Source of the DNA: Sphingobacterium sp. UT-1RO-CII-1
Lineage (GTDB): Bacteria; Bacteroidota; Bacteroidia; Sphingobacteriales; Sphingobacteriaceae
DNA: 64,000 bases
NCBI RefSeq assembly: GCF_026711005.1
Contig: NZ_JAPPVJ010000004.1
Coordinates: forward strand, 310,001-374,000
Reading direction: 5' to 3'
Below, piece after piece: positions 1 to 8,857 of this stretch. The notes below the pieces were generated by a model. It worked only from the letters and a program-made list of their open reading frames with translations, searched no databases and was not told the origin of the DNA. The position numbers and the translations under genes are program-made. How positions within the stretch are numbered: position 1 is the stretch's first letter; each line of letters starts with the position of its first letter.

Positions 1-59
1 ATTATTTTTTGGGCATTGGAACCAGAGCCTGAAGCAAAAATAGCGATACGTTTCTTCAC
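1..59 (-). CDS. purN: Phosphoribosylglycinamide formyltransferase, N-terminal fragment
   Basis: Only the first 19 codons lie in the window; the gene runs off the left edge. The reverse strand reads from a GTG start into (M)KKRIAIFASGSGSNAQKI, the N-terminal strand and glycine/serine-rich phosphate-binding loop typical of PurN. The family transfers a formyl group from 10-formyl-tetrahydrofolate to GAR in purine synthesis. The GTG is the only sensible start because no ATG lies in frame just upstream. Identification rests on this short but characteristic stretch. Formyltransferase paralogues are possible but their N-termini usually differ. Confidence 0.8.
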   Translation of the reverse strand, partial: MKKRIAIFASGSGSNAQKI

Positions 60-97
60 AATATGAAATTTTTAAACCGTGAATATTGATTTTTACC

Positions 98-105
98 CAA
101 ATATA
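98..105 (-). promoter_or_regulatory. Candidate -7 element for purN
   Basis: On the minus strand the sequence reads TATATTTG, a full match to the Bacteroidota -7 consensus TAnnTTTG. It lies about 40 bases before the GTG of purN. The nearest TTG upstream is only 14 bases away, shorter than the usual 19-20, so the -33 half is not convincing. Confidence 0.3.
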
Positions 106-274
106 TGGTAAATTTTGCACAAAATGGCGAATTTGCGTCGTTTCGAATGATTTAGTAGAAGGAAAATAGAGAGTCGAAGACAATATAAACAAGTGCTCTT
201 ATTTTTACTGTATATAATTGTTTGACTTATTAAATTAATATAGTGTTCAGTAGTTGGTTTTAATATTTGTAATT

Positions 275-775
275 ATGCGTTATTATTTACGTTTGAGGGG
301 ATTTTTATTAGTTCTTTTTTTTATAGTTGGTTTTAGGCTGTTTGGACAAGTAGCAAACGAACAACTTCCGACTTTGAGTAGTATACATCATTGGACGGAT
401 AAGGCAAAGTCTTTAGAAGATGCTTTGCCGAAGTCTGGGCGTATCCTTTTTGTGTTTTATGACCCAGGATGCGGTAGTTGCCAGGAGCTAGGTGCGGGTA
501 TAGCTAAAAGTGATTCTAAAATAAAAAACACACAAATTTTTTTTATTAGTATGCATGATAATGATTTGGTTGATGGCTATATCAATATGCATGCAAAGAA
601 TTTGAAAAATATGAAGAATGTTTCCTTCTGGAAAGACCCAGGTACAGAATTTATCGAGAAAATGAAACCCACAAATTACCCCGCAACTTATTTATTTGAT
701 GCCAGAACAAAAAAGTTAATAAAGAGCTTTCAAGGAGAAAGTAAAATAGAGAAAATGACTCCTATTTTAAATTAG
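275..775 (+). CDS. Periplasmic thioredoxin-like protein
   Basis: This 166-residue protein begins with a basic, hydrophobic signal segment (about residues 2-24) ending near FGQ, so it is probably exported. The thioredoxin fold is shown by the strand ILFVFYD followed by the redox motif CGSC (C66 and C69) and by the cis-proline region NYPATYLFD near the C-terminus. It likely acts as a thiol-disulfide oxidoreductase of the TlpA/DsbE type; its partner is not evident. The open frame extends upstream to a TTG at 254, but the ATG at 275 gives a normal signal peptide and is preferred. Its stop overlaps the stop of the convergent serine hydrolase gene by a few bases. Confidence 0.72.
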   Translation: MRYYLRLRGFLLVLFFIVGFRLFGQVANEQLPTLSSIHHWTDKAKSLEDALPKSGRILFVFYDPGCGSCQELGAGIAKSDSKIKNTQIFFISMHDNDLVDGYINMHAKNLKNMKNVSFWKDPGTEFIEKMKPTNYPATYLFDARTKKLIKSFQGESKIEKMTPILN

Positions 776-2211
776 TTGTCACTGGATAGCAGCTTTTCCA
801 TGAGTTGACTACTGGTGAAATCTACCGAAGTTGCAGAATTTGATAAAACAACCAAAGCAGTTTTTGTGTCTGGAGATATAGCAATGTAAGAGCTGCTGCC
901 TCCAGTACCGCCTGCATGATGGAAATATATTAAACCGTCAAACATACTCATGTGCCAGCCTAGTCCCACATCGATAGAATTCGGTCCAAAAGCAGTAAAT
1001 TGACGAGTTAGTGCCATTGCGTATTGAAGATCGGTTTCTGTCATTTTGAATTGTTCAAGAGAAAAGATCATAAGATCTTTTATAGTAGATTTCAAACCGC
1101 CTGCTGCTAACATGGATTGCCATGACCAAACAGGCACTTCCAGACCACTTTGATCATATACTTTGCTGAAAAAGGCTGCGTTTTTTTGATCTACTTTATC
1201 AGAAGTGTTGCTAAGTGATAATGGTGTTAAGATTACTTCATGCAAGTATTCCATATATGGTTTGCCGGTTATCGTAGAAATCAATTCACCTAGTAAACCG
1301 AAACCTAGATTACTATAATTGTAGGTGTCAACATTCTCTGGATCTGCTTTGTAGTTTTTTAGAAAGCTATATAAATCTTGTGTCGTATAATTTGCGTACG
1401 GATCTTTATCGTTAAATTTAGCGTCTGTGTTCCAGTTGCTTGGAAGACGTGGTAGGCCAGAGGTATGGTTGGCTAAGCTTTTAAAGGTTATCTCTTTTAT
1501 GTCCGGATTTGCACTGACCGAGTCAGGAAGATATTTAGCTATGGAACCTTCTAAAACTATTGTTTTTTTATTTACAAGCTCTGCCAATAAAACAGAGGTG
1601 AATAATTTTGTAATCGAACCAATTTCGTAAATACTTTCTTCAGTAGGCAGTGTCTGGTTGTTTTTCTCGGTCTCGCCGTAAAAATAAGTTTTGTACTTGT
1701 TTTGGTGAAATAAAGCGATTGATAATGATTGCGTACTATTTTTCTTTAAATAACTATTCGCAAGAGAGTCAATATACATGTCAAGTGTCGCTACTTTCTC
1801 TATTTTGTTGGTCGATTCGAACTGTTGCTGTAAAATGGGCTTAGGACGTGCACTTGGCTCGAATAATAATGTGTGAAATCGTATGTCCTTGTCTAGCCCT
1901 AGTTTTAGGTGAAGATAATTTTGATCAAATTGTAATTCGTAAGTTGCAATATCCTGGTCAAAAGATAATGGTTTAGAATCTGTTATTTTACCTAATTGAT
2001 AAAGGTTGCTAAGGACGAAGCCGAGGTGTTCTACACTAATTTGTTTTTTAAAGCTATCAGATGCTAAATTATAAATTGAGTCTGTCATCTGTGTATTGAT
2101 AAAGTACTCAATTTTATTAAAGACCCCTTTGTTTATCTGTTCTGCTTTGTCTTGTGCAAATACAGTTATTGTGATGAACAATAGAAAAGTAATATGTATT
2201 AGTTGCCTCAT
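772..2211 (-). CDS. Exported serine hydrolase, beta-lactamase/class C PBP family
   Basis: The 479-residue product has a signal peptide (cleavage near VFAQ), an N-terminal DUF3887-like domain (about 25-115), and a C-terminal serine beta-lactamase fold. The catalytic motifs are visible: SITK (S199, K202), YSN (Y299-N301), and an HAGGTGG segment near residue 433 in place of KTG. Families of this kind include D-Ala-D-Ala peptidases, esterases and penicillin-binding proteins; the substrate cannot be told. The gene starts 26 bases after the LytTR regulator stop, so it is probably the last gene of the LiaF-LytS-LytTR operon, suggesting a role in envelope stress. It need not confer beta-lactam resistance. 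Confidence 0.8.
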   Translation of the reverse strand: MRQLIHITFLLFITITVFAQDKAEQINKGVFNKIEYFINTQMTDSIYNLASDSFKKQISVEHLGFVLSNLYQLGKITDSKPLSFDQDIATYELQFDQNYLHLKLGLDKDIRFHTLLFEPSARPKPILQQQFESTNKIEKVATLDMYIDSLANSYLKKNSTQSLSIALFHQNKYKTYFYGETEKNNQTLPTEESIYEIGSITKLFTSVLLAELVNKKTIVLEGSIAKYLPDSVSANPDIKEITFKSLANHTSGLPRLPSNWNTDAKFNDKDPYANYTTQDLYSFLKNYKADPENVDTYNYSNLGFGLLGELISTITGKPYMEYLHEVILTPLSLSNTSDKVDQKNAAFFSKVYDQSGLEVPVWSWQSMLAAGGLKSTIKDLMIFSLEQFKMTETDLQYAMALTRQFTAFGPNSIDVGLGWHMSMFDGLIYFHHAGGTGGSSSYIAISPDTKTALVVLSNSATSVDFTSSQLMEKLLSSDN

Positions 2212-2237
2212 AGCAACAAAATTACGTAAACAATTAT

Positions 2238-2975
2238 TTACAAACCAATTATTTGTTTAAGCCGGGCATAACCAGATTTGCTAATGTTTATTTTTTCTCC
2301 ATTAATAAGTGTTGCTATATAGCTTTCTTTTTCTAATAATTCAATTTTAGCAAGCTGGTCTACTTTTGCGATGAACGATCGGTGTACACGCACAAACTGC
2401 TTAGGGTCTAATTGTTTTTCAAAAGAAGTCATTGTTTTGTTTTTTAGAAATACGCCTTCTTTGGTATGTATTTTTACATAATCGTCGTATGCTTCTAAGT
2501 GTGAGATTTGTTGTACGGGAATTATTTTTATTTGGGTACCATTTTTAACAACTATTCTTTCGAGAATTTCTTCCTCCATTATTGAGTTTAGTTTATCTGT
2601 ATTAGTGGGAGCAGAAAGCGTGTTGTAGTTATTTTTGAATTTAATGATAGCTTGCTCAAAACGATCTTTACTGATGGGTTTTAAAAGATAGTCAATAGCA
2701 CTTTTTTCAAACGCTTTGATCGCGAACTCATCAAACGCAGTTGTAAATATGACATTAGGAATTTTATCTAGCAGTTCAAGCATTTCGAAGCCGGTAAGCT
2801 TTGGCATCTGAATGTCTAGGAACACTAGGTCAGGATCATGTTGTTGTATAGCTTTTGCACCTTCAAAACCATCGCTACACTCTGTGATAACAGATATGTC
2901 ATCGTATTCTTTCAAATAATCGGCTATAATAAGCCTTGCTAAAGGTTCGTCGTCAATAATAATAGCCTTAATCAT
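2238..2975 (-). CDS. LytTR-family response regulator
   Basis: The 245-residue protein has an N-terminal receiver domain (about 1-120) with the acidic pair IIDDEP, the phosphoacceptor aspartate in FLDIQMP (about residue 54), the threonine in FTTAFDEFA and the lysine in LLKPIS. A C-terminal LytTR DNA-binding domain (about 140-243) follows, with the typical VKIHTKEG and FVRVHRSFIA segments. It is the partner of the kinase encoded upstream, whose stop region overlaps its start by 8 bases. LytTR regulators bind imperfect direct repeats; the target sites are not identified here. Confidence 0.9.
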   Translation of the reverse strand: MIKAIIIDDEPLARLIIADYLKEYDDISVITECSDGFEGAKAIQQHDPDLVFLDIQMPKLTGFEMLELLDKIPNVIFTTAFDEFAIKAFEKSAIDYLLKPISKDRFEQAIIKFKNNYNTLSAPTNTDKLNSIMEEEILERIVVKNGTQIKIIPVQQISHLEAYDDYVKIHTKEGVFLKNKTMTSFEKQLDPKQFVRVHRSFIAKVDQLAKIELLEKESYIATLINGEKINISKSGYARLKQIIGL

Positions 2976-4005
2976 ATTGAGGTATTTTTATGGTAGATGT
3001 GAATATATTATTTTTAATACTAGTTTCTAATAAGTCTGTACGGCTGTATAGGAGAAATAAACGTCGGTTTATACCTGATAAACCAAAACCTGTCCCTTTA
3101 TTGCTCTCGAACTGGTCGTTATCGAAAGGGTTTGTAATAGAGATATAGAGTAGATGATTCTTTAACTCTATGTCTACCGTTATCTCAACATCTCCAATTA
3201 CATTATACAAGCCAAATTTGATAGCATTCTCTAGTAAAGGTTGTATAATCATTGGTGGAAGCTGTGTCTGCATGGCGTCTTCTTGTACGCTAAAAGTGGT
3301 AGTTAATCTATGTCCAAATCGAACTTTTTCAATATCTAAGTATAATTTTAGATGTGTTATCTCGTCTGCAAGAGGTATTAATTGTTTATCATCTTTACGC
3401 ATTGTCCCTCGCAAGAAGTCAGAAAGTTGAAACGTCATGTTTTTAGCCTCTTCGGGTTTACAAGCGATTAGTGCGATTATCGAATTTAGGCTATTAAATA
3501 AAAAGTGTGGTTGTAATTGTTGGCGTAAGTTGTAAAGTTCTGCATCACGAAGTATGCGTTCCGATTCTTCTTTTCTTTTCTTATTGGCTTCGTATTCTTC
3601 TTGTATATTCCAAAATATGTTGATGATGATAACACATAGTAAGAGCAAAAAGTTGATGACGAACCGGTAGGGCAATACCTCATAAAAATGATTGTTCGAA
3701 AAATCATCAAAAAGCTGATTGATAATAAAATAGGTAAGGCCGACACTAAGAGTAGTTAACACCAAACATATTAAGGTGATTTTTAGGTATTGTCTCTCTT
3801 TTGGTAAGTAAAACTGTAAAGTGCTATAAATAAGATAGCAGCAGGTCGTGATTGACAGCGCTCCAATTAATGGTTCGTAAGGTAACACGTGTAGTGGCAT
3901 ATTATCCCACCAAAGTAAAAAGTAAGAAACTAAAAAGTATAATATAAAAACAGTCCAAGAACTAACGTGGATCAAGCGGTTTTTAGATGTCAAGATAAAA
4001 GCCAT
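2968..4005 (-). CDS. LytS-type sensor histidine kinase (His_kinase family)
   Basis: The 345-residue protein has four predicted membrane segments in the first 130 residues with almost no extracellular sensor domain, then a coiled linker (EANKKRKEESERIL). The His_kinase dimerisation motif LRQQLQPHFLFNSLNS carries the phosphorylated histidine. The ATPase domain has the N-box PPMIIQPLLENAIKFG and the G-box GTGFGLSGI. Such intramembrane-sensing kinases usually respond to membrane or envelope state. The LiaF-like gene ends 15 bases upstream and the regulator overlaps downstream, so the three are co-transcribed. Confidence 0.88.
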   Translation of the reverse strand: MAFILTSKNRLIHVSSWTVFILYFLVSYFLLWWDNMPLHVLPYEPLIGALSITTCCYLIYSTLQFYLPKERQYLKITLICLVLTTLSVGLTYFIINQLFDDFSNNHFYEVLPYRFVINFLLLLCVIIINIFWNIQEEYEANKKRKEESERILRDAELYNLRQQLQPHFLFNSLNSIIALIACKPEEAKNMTFQLSDFLRGTMRKDDKQLIPLADEITHLKLYLDIEKVRFGHRLTTTFSVQEDAMQTQLPPMIIQPLLENAIKFGLYNVIGDVEITVDIELKNHLLYISITNPFDNDQFESNKGTGFGLSGINRRLFLLYSRTDLLETSIKNNIFTSTIKIPQYD

Positions 4006-4020
4006 TTTTACACTTCTTAA

Positions 4021-4890
4021 TTAGCTATTTTTTATGGTTATATTCCCGAAAATGGATGTCCCCGTAATGTATAAGCTTTTGTTTGGGTCTATTGCATGGG
4101 TGAGTATTACTCGACGGTCGTCATTTTCACTTAATATCGAAGAAACAGTAGTAACAATAACCCAATGTGGTGGAACAATTATTTTAGTGCTTCCAAATAA
4201 TTGAAAAACGTCTAATGCTATTGGTTGCTGTAAGTCAGCTTGTAGTAAATTGATTTCTGTGCTACCAAAAACATTTGTTAATGTACCTCCTAAGAAATTT
4301 TTTGAAAAAATTATTTTCTTCGCATTACCAAAAACTGAATCAACTTTTATATAATTTTCTCCAGCATAATATTGATTTGTATATGACTCTGTCTTTTGTT
4401 TATTAATGGTATTTTCTTTCGTTTCAAAGGGTGATTGATACTCTGTGGAAATATCTTCGGCTATATGTACTCTCTTATCCCAGTCGAAATTATCTTCTTC
4501 TTTTAAAGGTGGTTGTGGGGGGTAAATAGGAGGAGGGGCTGCTTGCCTATTTCGCATTATTAGATAAATACCCAAAATTATTGCTGCTAAAGGAATAAGT
4601 ACACCTCCAAAAGGTAGATGTAATGCTTTCTTTAATAGAAATAAACCTCCTATAGCTACTAATATAATTGATGATTTTTTTTCAAATTTTGAATTTACTC
4701 CAATCACTAATCCAATGATGATAAGTATTATTTCCCAACCAAATAGCCAACGTGGAAACCACAAGCCAAAATCCATTGTTTTCAAAAGCAGTACAATACC
4801 AAGGAAAATAATAATTGTTCCAATAATATTAGAGCTCCTGTTATTACTAGGTGGTAATGGCGGTGGTGTTATTTTATCTCTTTCCATCAT
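4021..4890 (-). CDS. LiaF-like membrane protein
   Basis: The 289-residue protein starts with a proline-rich cytoplasmic tail, then four short hydrophobic segments (about residues 22-115) of the LiaI/LiaF-like (DUF5668) type. Its C-terminal part (about 180-289) has the repeating glycine-rich beta-helix pattern (DSVFGNAKKI, TNVFGSTEIN, QLFGSTKIIVPP) of the LiaF C-terminal domain. In Firmicutes LiaF restrains the LiaSR two-component system. As the first gene of an operon with a LytS-type kinase and LytTR regulator, this protein may play the same restraining role with a different kinase family. That role is inferred from context. Confidence 0.75.
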   Translation of the reverse strand: MMERDKITPPPLPPSNNRSSNIIGTIIIFLGIVLLLKTMDFGLWFPRWLFGWEIILIIIGLVIGVNSKFEKKSSIILVAIGGLFLLKKALHLPFGGVLIPLAAIILGIYLIMRNRQAAPPPIYPPQPPLKEEDNFDWDKRVHIAEDISTEYQSPFETKENTINKQKTESYTNQYYAGENYIKVDSVFGNAKKIIFSKNFLGGTLTNVFGSTEINLLQADLQQPIALDVFQLFGSTKIIVPPHWVIVTTVSSILSENDDRRVILTHAIDPNKSLYITGTSIFGNITIKNS

Positions 4891-5109
4891 CTCTTTGTTT
4901 TAATTAACTATCCCAAAAGTAGAATAATACTTTTTGATCGCGTAGCTAAAATAGGCAATACGGTGAAGTTTTTCGGTAAGTGGTACTTTTTTGTCGGTAA
5001 AAAATAATGATAGCTTTAATTTTCGTTGATTTTTGACAAATTGTATGTGATCAAAGATAAATAAATTATTTTTTTTGCTTAAAATTTGGTTGATTGAAAG
5101 TAATTATTA

Positions 5110-5117
5110 TATATTTA
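5110..5117 (+). promoter_or_regulatory. Candidate -7 element for the PUR-like gene
   Basis: TATATTTA matches 7 of 8 positions of TAnnTTTG. A TTTG at 5085-5088 lies 21 bases upstream and could be the -33 element. The start codon is about 43 bases downstream. Confidence 0.35.
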
Positions 5118-5159
5118 TAAAAATAAATAAGGATTTAAAATTAAATACTTGCAATACTA

Positions 5160-5495
5160 ATGGGAGATTTTGAAAACAAAGAGCGCGAAGAAGTATTTTC
5201 AAAAAAGGTGAGAGCTGGAAAACGTACTTATTTTTTTGATGTAAAAGCGACCCGTTCTAATGATTACTACGTAACCATAACGGAGAGTAAAAAACGGTTT
5301 GAAGATGGTCAGTTTATCAAGCACAAAATATTCTTGTATAAAGAAGATTTTGAGAAGTTCGCTGAAGGTTTAACAGATGTGGTTGAGTATATTAAAGCCA
5401 ACCAAGAAGTAGTTGAAAAACGATACGAGCCAAATCAAGAAGATTCAGCATACAACGGTACAGAGTATGCGCAGAAAGATGATTTTTCTTTTTAA
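5160..5495 (+). CDS. DUF3276 / PUR-family nucleic-acid-binding protein
   Basis: The 111-residue protein matches the DUF3276 family, conserved in Bacteroidota and distantly related to the PUR-alpha fold: a strand-rich core (RTYFFDVKATRSNDYYVTIT), a charged turn, and a helix (YKEDFEKFAEGLTDVVEYI). PUR-repeat proteins bind single-stranded DNA or RNA as dimers. The acidic C-terminal tail is likely disordered. A strong terminator follows 25 bases after the stop, so it is a single-gene unit with its own upstream promoter region. The role in this phylum is not established. Confidence 0.8.
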   Translation: MGDFENKEREEVFSKKVRAGKRTYFFDVKATRSNDYYVTITESKKRFEDGQFIKHKIFLYKEDFEKFAEGLTDVVEYIKANQEVVEKRYEPNQEDSAYNGTEYAQKDDFSF

Positions 5496-5520
5496 AGCTA
5501 CTTTACAAAAAAACAGAATT

Positions 5521-5547
5521 AAGCCACTTTTAAGTGGCTTTTTTTAT
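5521..5547 (+). terminator. Rho-independent terminator after the PUR-like gene
   Basis: AAGCCACTT (5521-5529) pairs with AAGTGGCTT (5532-5540), followed by a run of T. Confidence 0.85.
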
Positions 5548-5718
5548 ATCATTATAAATGGGTTTAAGTTTTTTCCTACGTTAATATTCTTAAATTAGCG
5601 GATTAAAAGAAAGCTAATAAATACCAAGGGGGATTAGAGAGTATATAACTCTAGAGGACTTAATGAAATTAATAATTGGATATATTGTTAGTTCTTCAAA
5701 AAATCAAACTTTATACAT

Positions 5719-7845
5719 ATGAGTAAGAAAATTATTTTAATCTTTTCTGTAGTTCTTTATGTCTTTACATTAGGTGCTCAGCAAAAAGACTTAAATTTTG
5801 AACAAGCCTGGGGAAGAGAAAATTCTGTTACAAAGTCTATCAATCAATATAGAGGTTGGGCAGATGAAAATCACTTTATTGAATATGATGCCTTGGAGAA
5901 ACAAGCCTATAAAGTTCATGTTAAAACCGGAGAGCGTAGTAAATATGTTCCTTTACCTAAGGCTGATGTGCGCGTATTTATTAAGGATAAGGATGTTTTT
6001 ATACAGTATGGAAGTGAGGCAGCTAAGCAATTAACATATACCGCAGACGTTGAAGAGAAAAATCCGACACTATCTCCTGATGGTAATCATGTTGCATTTA
6101 CGCGTGCTAATGATTTGTATAGTGTAGATGTACGTGATGGTAAAGAAGTCAGATACACACAGGATGCAACTGATGTTATCTATAATGGATGGTCGTCGTG
6201 GGTTTACTATGAAGAGATTTTAGGCAGAGCTACAAATTATAAAGCGTTTTGGTGGTCTCCTGATAGTAAGCAGCTTGCATTTATGCGGTTTGATGATACA
6301 GAGGTGCCTATGTTCCCGATTTATGTTTCGAAGGGTCAATATGGAAGTCTAGAAGAAACCCGTTATCCTAAAGCAGGGGACGCCAACCCTAAGGTGCGGG
6401 TAGGCTTTGTAGAGGTAGAGGGGAAAGCTCCTGTCATCTGGGCTGATTTTGACGAAAATACTGATCAATATTTTGGAGAACCCTACTGGAGTTATGATAG
6501 TGAGTCTATTATGGTTCAATGGATGGATAGAGATCAGAAAAATTTGAAATTTTACGCAGTAAATCCTATTGACGGAAGTAAAGTGGAAATATATGACGAA
6601 AAACAAGAGAGTTGGATCAATTTAGATCATGACGAACGGATTACCTATTTGGCAGATAATAAACACTACATACTTAAATCTGATAAAAGTGGTTGGGCTC
6701 ATTATTATTTATATAATTTAAAAGGAGAACTATTAAATGCTATTACAGAAGGAAAATGGCAGGTTTCTTCTCTTCAATATATTGATGAGAAGGAAAGGGT
6801 CATTTACTTTACAGCAAGGCGTGAAAATTCTGCTACCCAAGACTTGTATAAAGTTGATTATTCGGGCAAGAACTTTAAACGACTTACTTTTGGCAATTAT
6901 ACACATCAAGTACAAGTGTCACCCAATGGAAAATATTTTATTACAAATTATTCGAATGTATCAACGCCTAATAAAGTAGCTTTATTGGATAATAAGGGTA
7001 ATCTATTAAAAGAACTGGCAGATAGTCGTGCCGAAGATGCTACAAGCTTTAAAATAGGTAAAACAGAATATTTTACAATTCCTTCAGAAGACGGAAAGTT
7101 TGACTTGCCAATAATTATTACCTATCCAGTAGATTTTGATGAAACAAAAGTTTACCCTATGGTGATGAGTATATATGGTGGGCCTGACGCAGGAACTGTT
7201 CGCAACACGTGGAAGGGAACAGCTAATCAATTTTGGGCACAAGAGGGGATTATTCAAATAGCGGCAGATCATAGAGCATCAGGGCATTTCGGAAAGGAAG
7301 GAGTTGCATGGATGCATAGGAGTTTAGGTAAGTGGGAAATGATAGATTATGTTACCGTTGCAAAATGGTTGAAAGCTAAACCTTGGGCGGCTAAGGATAA
7401 GCTGCTAATTACAGGACACAGTTATGGAGGCTATATCACATGTCTGGCGTTGACAAAATCTTCTGAATATTTTGATTATGGTATTGCTGGCGCCCCTGTG
7501 ACAGGGTGGGAGCTTTATGATACGCACTACACAGAGCGTTGGATGGATCGCCCGCAAGATAATCCTAACGGTTATAAAGAAGGGTCTGTTCTGACATATG
7601 TTGACGGCTATAAGGGTGGTTTGCGCCTTATGCACGGCGATTTAGATGATAATGTGCATTTGCAAAACACGATGCAGTTGGTGGATGCTCTTACCGATAG
7701 GTCTGTGCCTTTTGAATTAATGATATATCCAGGAAGTAGACATGGCTTTGCGCGTTCAAAATCGGAATATGATTTTGGAGAACGGGTTCGTTTTTATTAC
7801 CAGTATCTACTTAATAAGCCGGTTCCAGCTAGTTTTAAACGCTAG
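5719..7845 (+). CDS. Dipeptidyl peptidase IV-like S9 serine peptidase
   Basis: The 708-residue protein has a signal peptide (cleavage near LGAQQ), an N-terminal beta-propeller (about 40-450) and a C-terminal alpha/beta-hydrolase domain. The catalytic triad can be placed at S568 (GHSYGGY), D643 (DDNVH) and H675 (SRHGF). The paired glutamates that bind the substrate N-terminus in DPP IV appear in the WVYYEEILGR segment (about residue 165-172). It should release X-Pro or similar dipeptides from peptide N-termini in the periplasm. GHSYGG replaces the more usual GWSYGG. It stands alone between terminators, about 220 bases after the previous gene. Confidence 0.87.
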   Translation: MSKKIILIFSVVLYVFTLGAQQKDLNFEQAWGRENSVTKSINQYRGWADENHFIEYDALEKQAYKVHVKTGERSKYVPLPKADVRVFIKDKDVFIQYGSEAAKQLTYTADVEEKNPTLSPDGNHVAFTRANDLYSVDVRDGKEVRYTQDATDVIYNGWSSWVYYEEILGRATNYKAFWWSPDSKQLAFMRFDDTEVPMFPIYVSKGQYGSLEETRYPKAGDANPKVRVGFVEVEGKAPVIWADFDENTDQYFGEPYWSYDSESIMVQWMDRDQKNLKFYAVNPIDGSKVEIYDEKQESWINLDHDERITYLADNKHYILKSDKSGWAHYYLYNLKGELLNAITEGKWQVSSLQYIDEKERVIYFTARRENSATQDLYKVDYSGKNFKRLTFGNYTHQVQVSPNGKYFITNYSNVSTPNKVALLDNKGNLLKELADSRAEDATSFKIGKTEYFTIPSEDGKFDLPIIITYPVDFDETKVYPMVMSIYGGPDAGTVRNTWKGTANQFWAQEGIIQIAADHRASGHFGKEGVAWMHRSLGKWEMIDYVTVAKWLKAKPWAAKDKLLITGHSYGGYITCLALTKSSEYFDYGIAGAPVTGWELYDTHYTERWMDRPQDNPNGYKEGSVLTYVDGYKGGLRLMHGDLDDNVHLQNTMQLVDALTDRSVPFELMIYPGSRHGFARSKSEYDFGERVRFYYQYLLNKPVPASFKR

Positions 7846-7870
7846 TTCAGCGACAGTATAATAATTTTAA

Positions 7871-7907
7871 AAATCGCAGGCTATAATTATAGCTTGCGAT
7901 TTTTTTA
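7871..7907 (+). terminator. Terminator after the DPP IV-like gene
   Basis: AAATCGCAGGCTATAA pairs with TTATAGCTTGCGATTT (one G-T pair) and is followed by seven T. Confidence 0.9.
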
Positions 7908-8058
7908 TAAAATAATATTGAAATGTGTAAAAAACAGAAAAGTAATTGTTATTATACTGTGTTTTTTTAGTTACTTGACGTGTAAAAAGTTTAAAATAAA
8001 TGGATTTCATTGTTGTATATTAAAAATTATTACATATTTGCATAATTAAATAAATGAC

Positions 8059-8850
8059 ATGTTTCAAGATTTGAAGAATAGTACTTTTAAGGCGAATGAA
8101 GTTTTTTTGCGAGCAGTTTTTGTTCTGAGGAAACACTATTTTTCTATTGCAGGACTATGTTTCTTGTTGTTTGTTACGTCAAATTTATCTTCTTATTTGG
8201 CCTTTACAACGCAAGAAACGTTAGATTTTTCCTTCCGCGTTTTATTGTGTTTGTTATTCTTAACACTTTTTTTTGGCACACAGCTCGTGCTGATAAAACG
8301 AGCTATTTTACTTGCACGGGGAATAGAGCATAGTTATCTTAAAAATTATATACCTAGTACACGACAATTTATAAGTTTTTTGTTGGGCTTTGTTGTGTAT
8401 TCTCTTTTGCTAGGAATAGTCTATTTTGTGACCTCGATATTAACCTTCCCTTTAGTGTATATGGGGGCGAGTGTTGATACGGTTAGTTATGAAGTAAATC
8501 CTTTTTTGACAGGGATGTTTATGTTGTTTGTACTCATGCGGATTACTTTTTTTCCCTACTTTATAGTAGATAAGGAATTTAATTTATTTCGTTCTTTTCG
8601 GATGAGTTTGGCCTTGACAAGAGGTAATGTTATGAAAATATTTTTGTTAGTTTTGGCTTTAGGTACCACATATCTACTACAGGTGTTATCGGAATATTTG
8701 AGTTACTTTATTCTTGCTAAGATATTCAGCTTTATCAATACCTTTGTAGTTATTCCATCTGTGAGTATAGTTATGGCGATGGCCTATAATGATATGATGG
8801 ACGAATATAGTGGGGAGGAAGACCCAAAGTTATTGGAAAATATAATATAG
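8059..8850 (+). CDS. Polytopic membrane protein of unknown function
   Basis: I do not recognise a named family. The 263-residue product has about six hydrophobic segments (near residues 32-52, 62-82, 105-135, 150-170, 188-210 and 220-250) and short polar ends, with an acidic C-terminal tail (MMDEYSGEEDPK). Its stop lies only 7 bases before the dxr start, so it is very likely co-transcribed with dxr and rseP. It could assist membrane or isoprenoid-related functions, but nothing in the sequence shows this. Confidence 0.7.
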   Translation: MFQDLKNSTFKANEVFLRAVFVLRKHYFSIAGLCFLLFVTSNLSSYLAFTTQETLDFSFRVLLCLLFLTLFFGTQLVLIKRAILLARGIEHSYLKNYIPSTRQFISFLLGFVVYSLLLGIVYFVTSILTFPLVYMGASVDTVSYEVNPFLTGMFMLFVLMRITFFPYFIVDKEFNLFRSFRMSLALTRGNVMKIFLLVLALGTTYLLQVLSEYLSYFILAKIFSFINTFVVIPSVSIVMAMAYNDMMDEYSGEEDPKLLENII

Positions 8851-8857
8851 TAGTACA

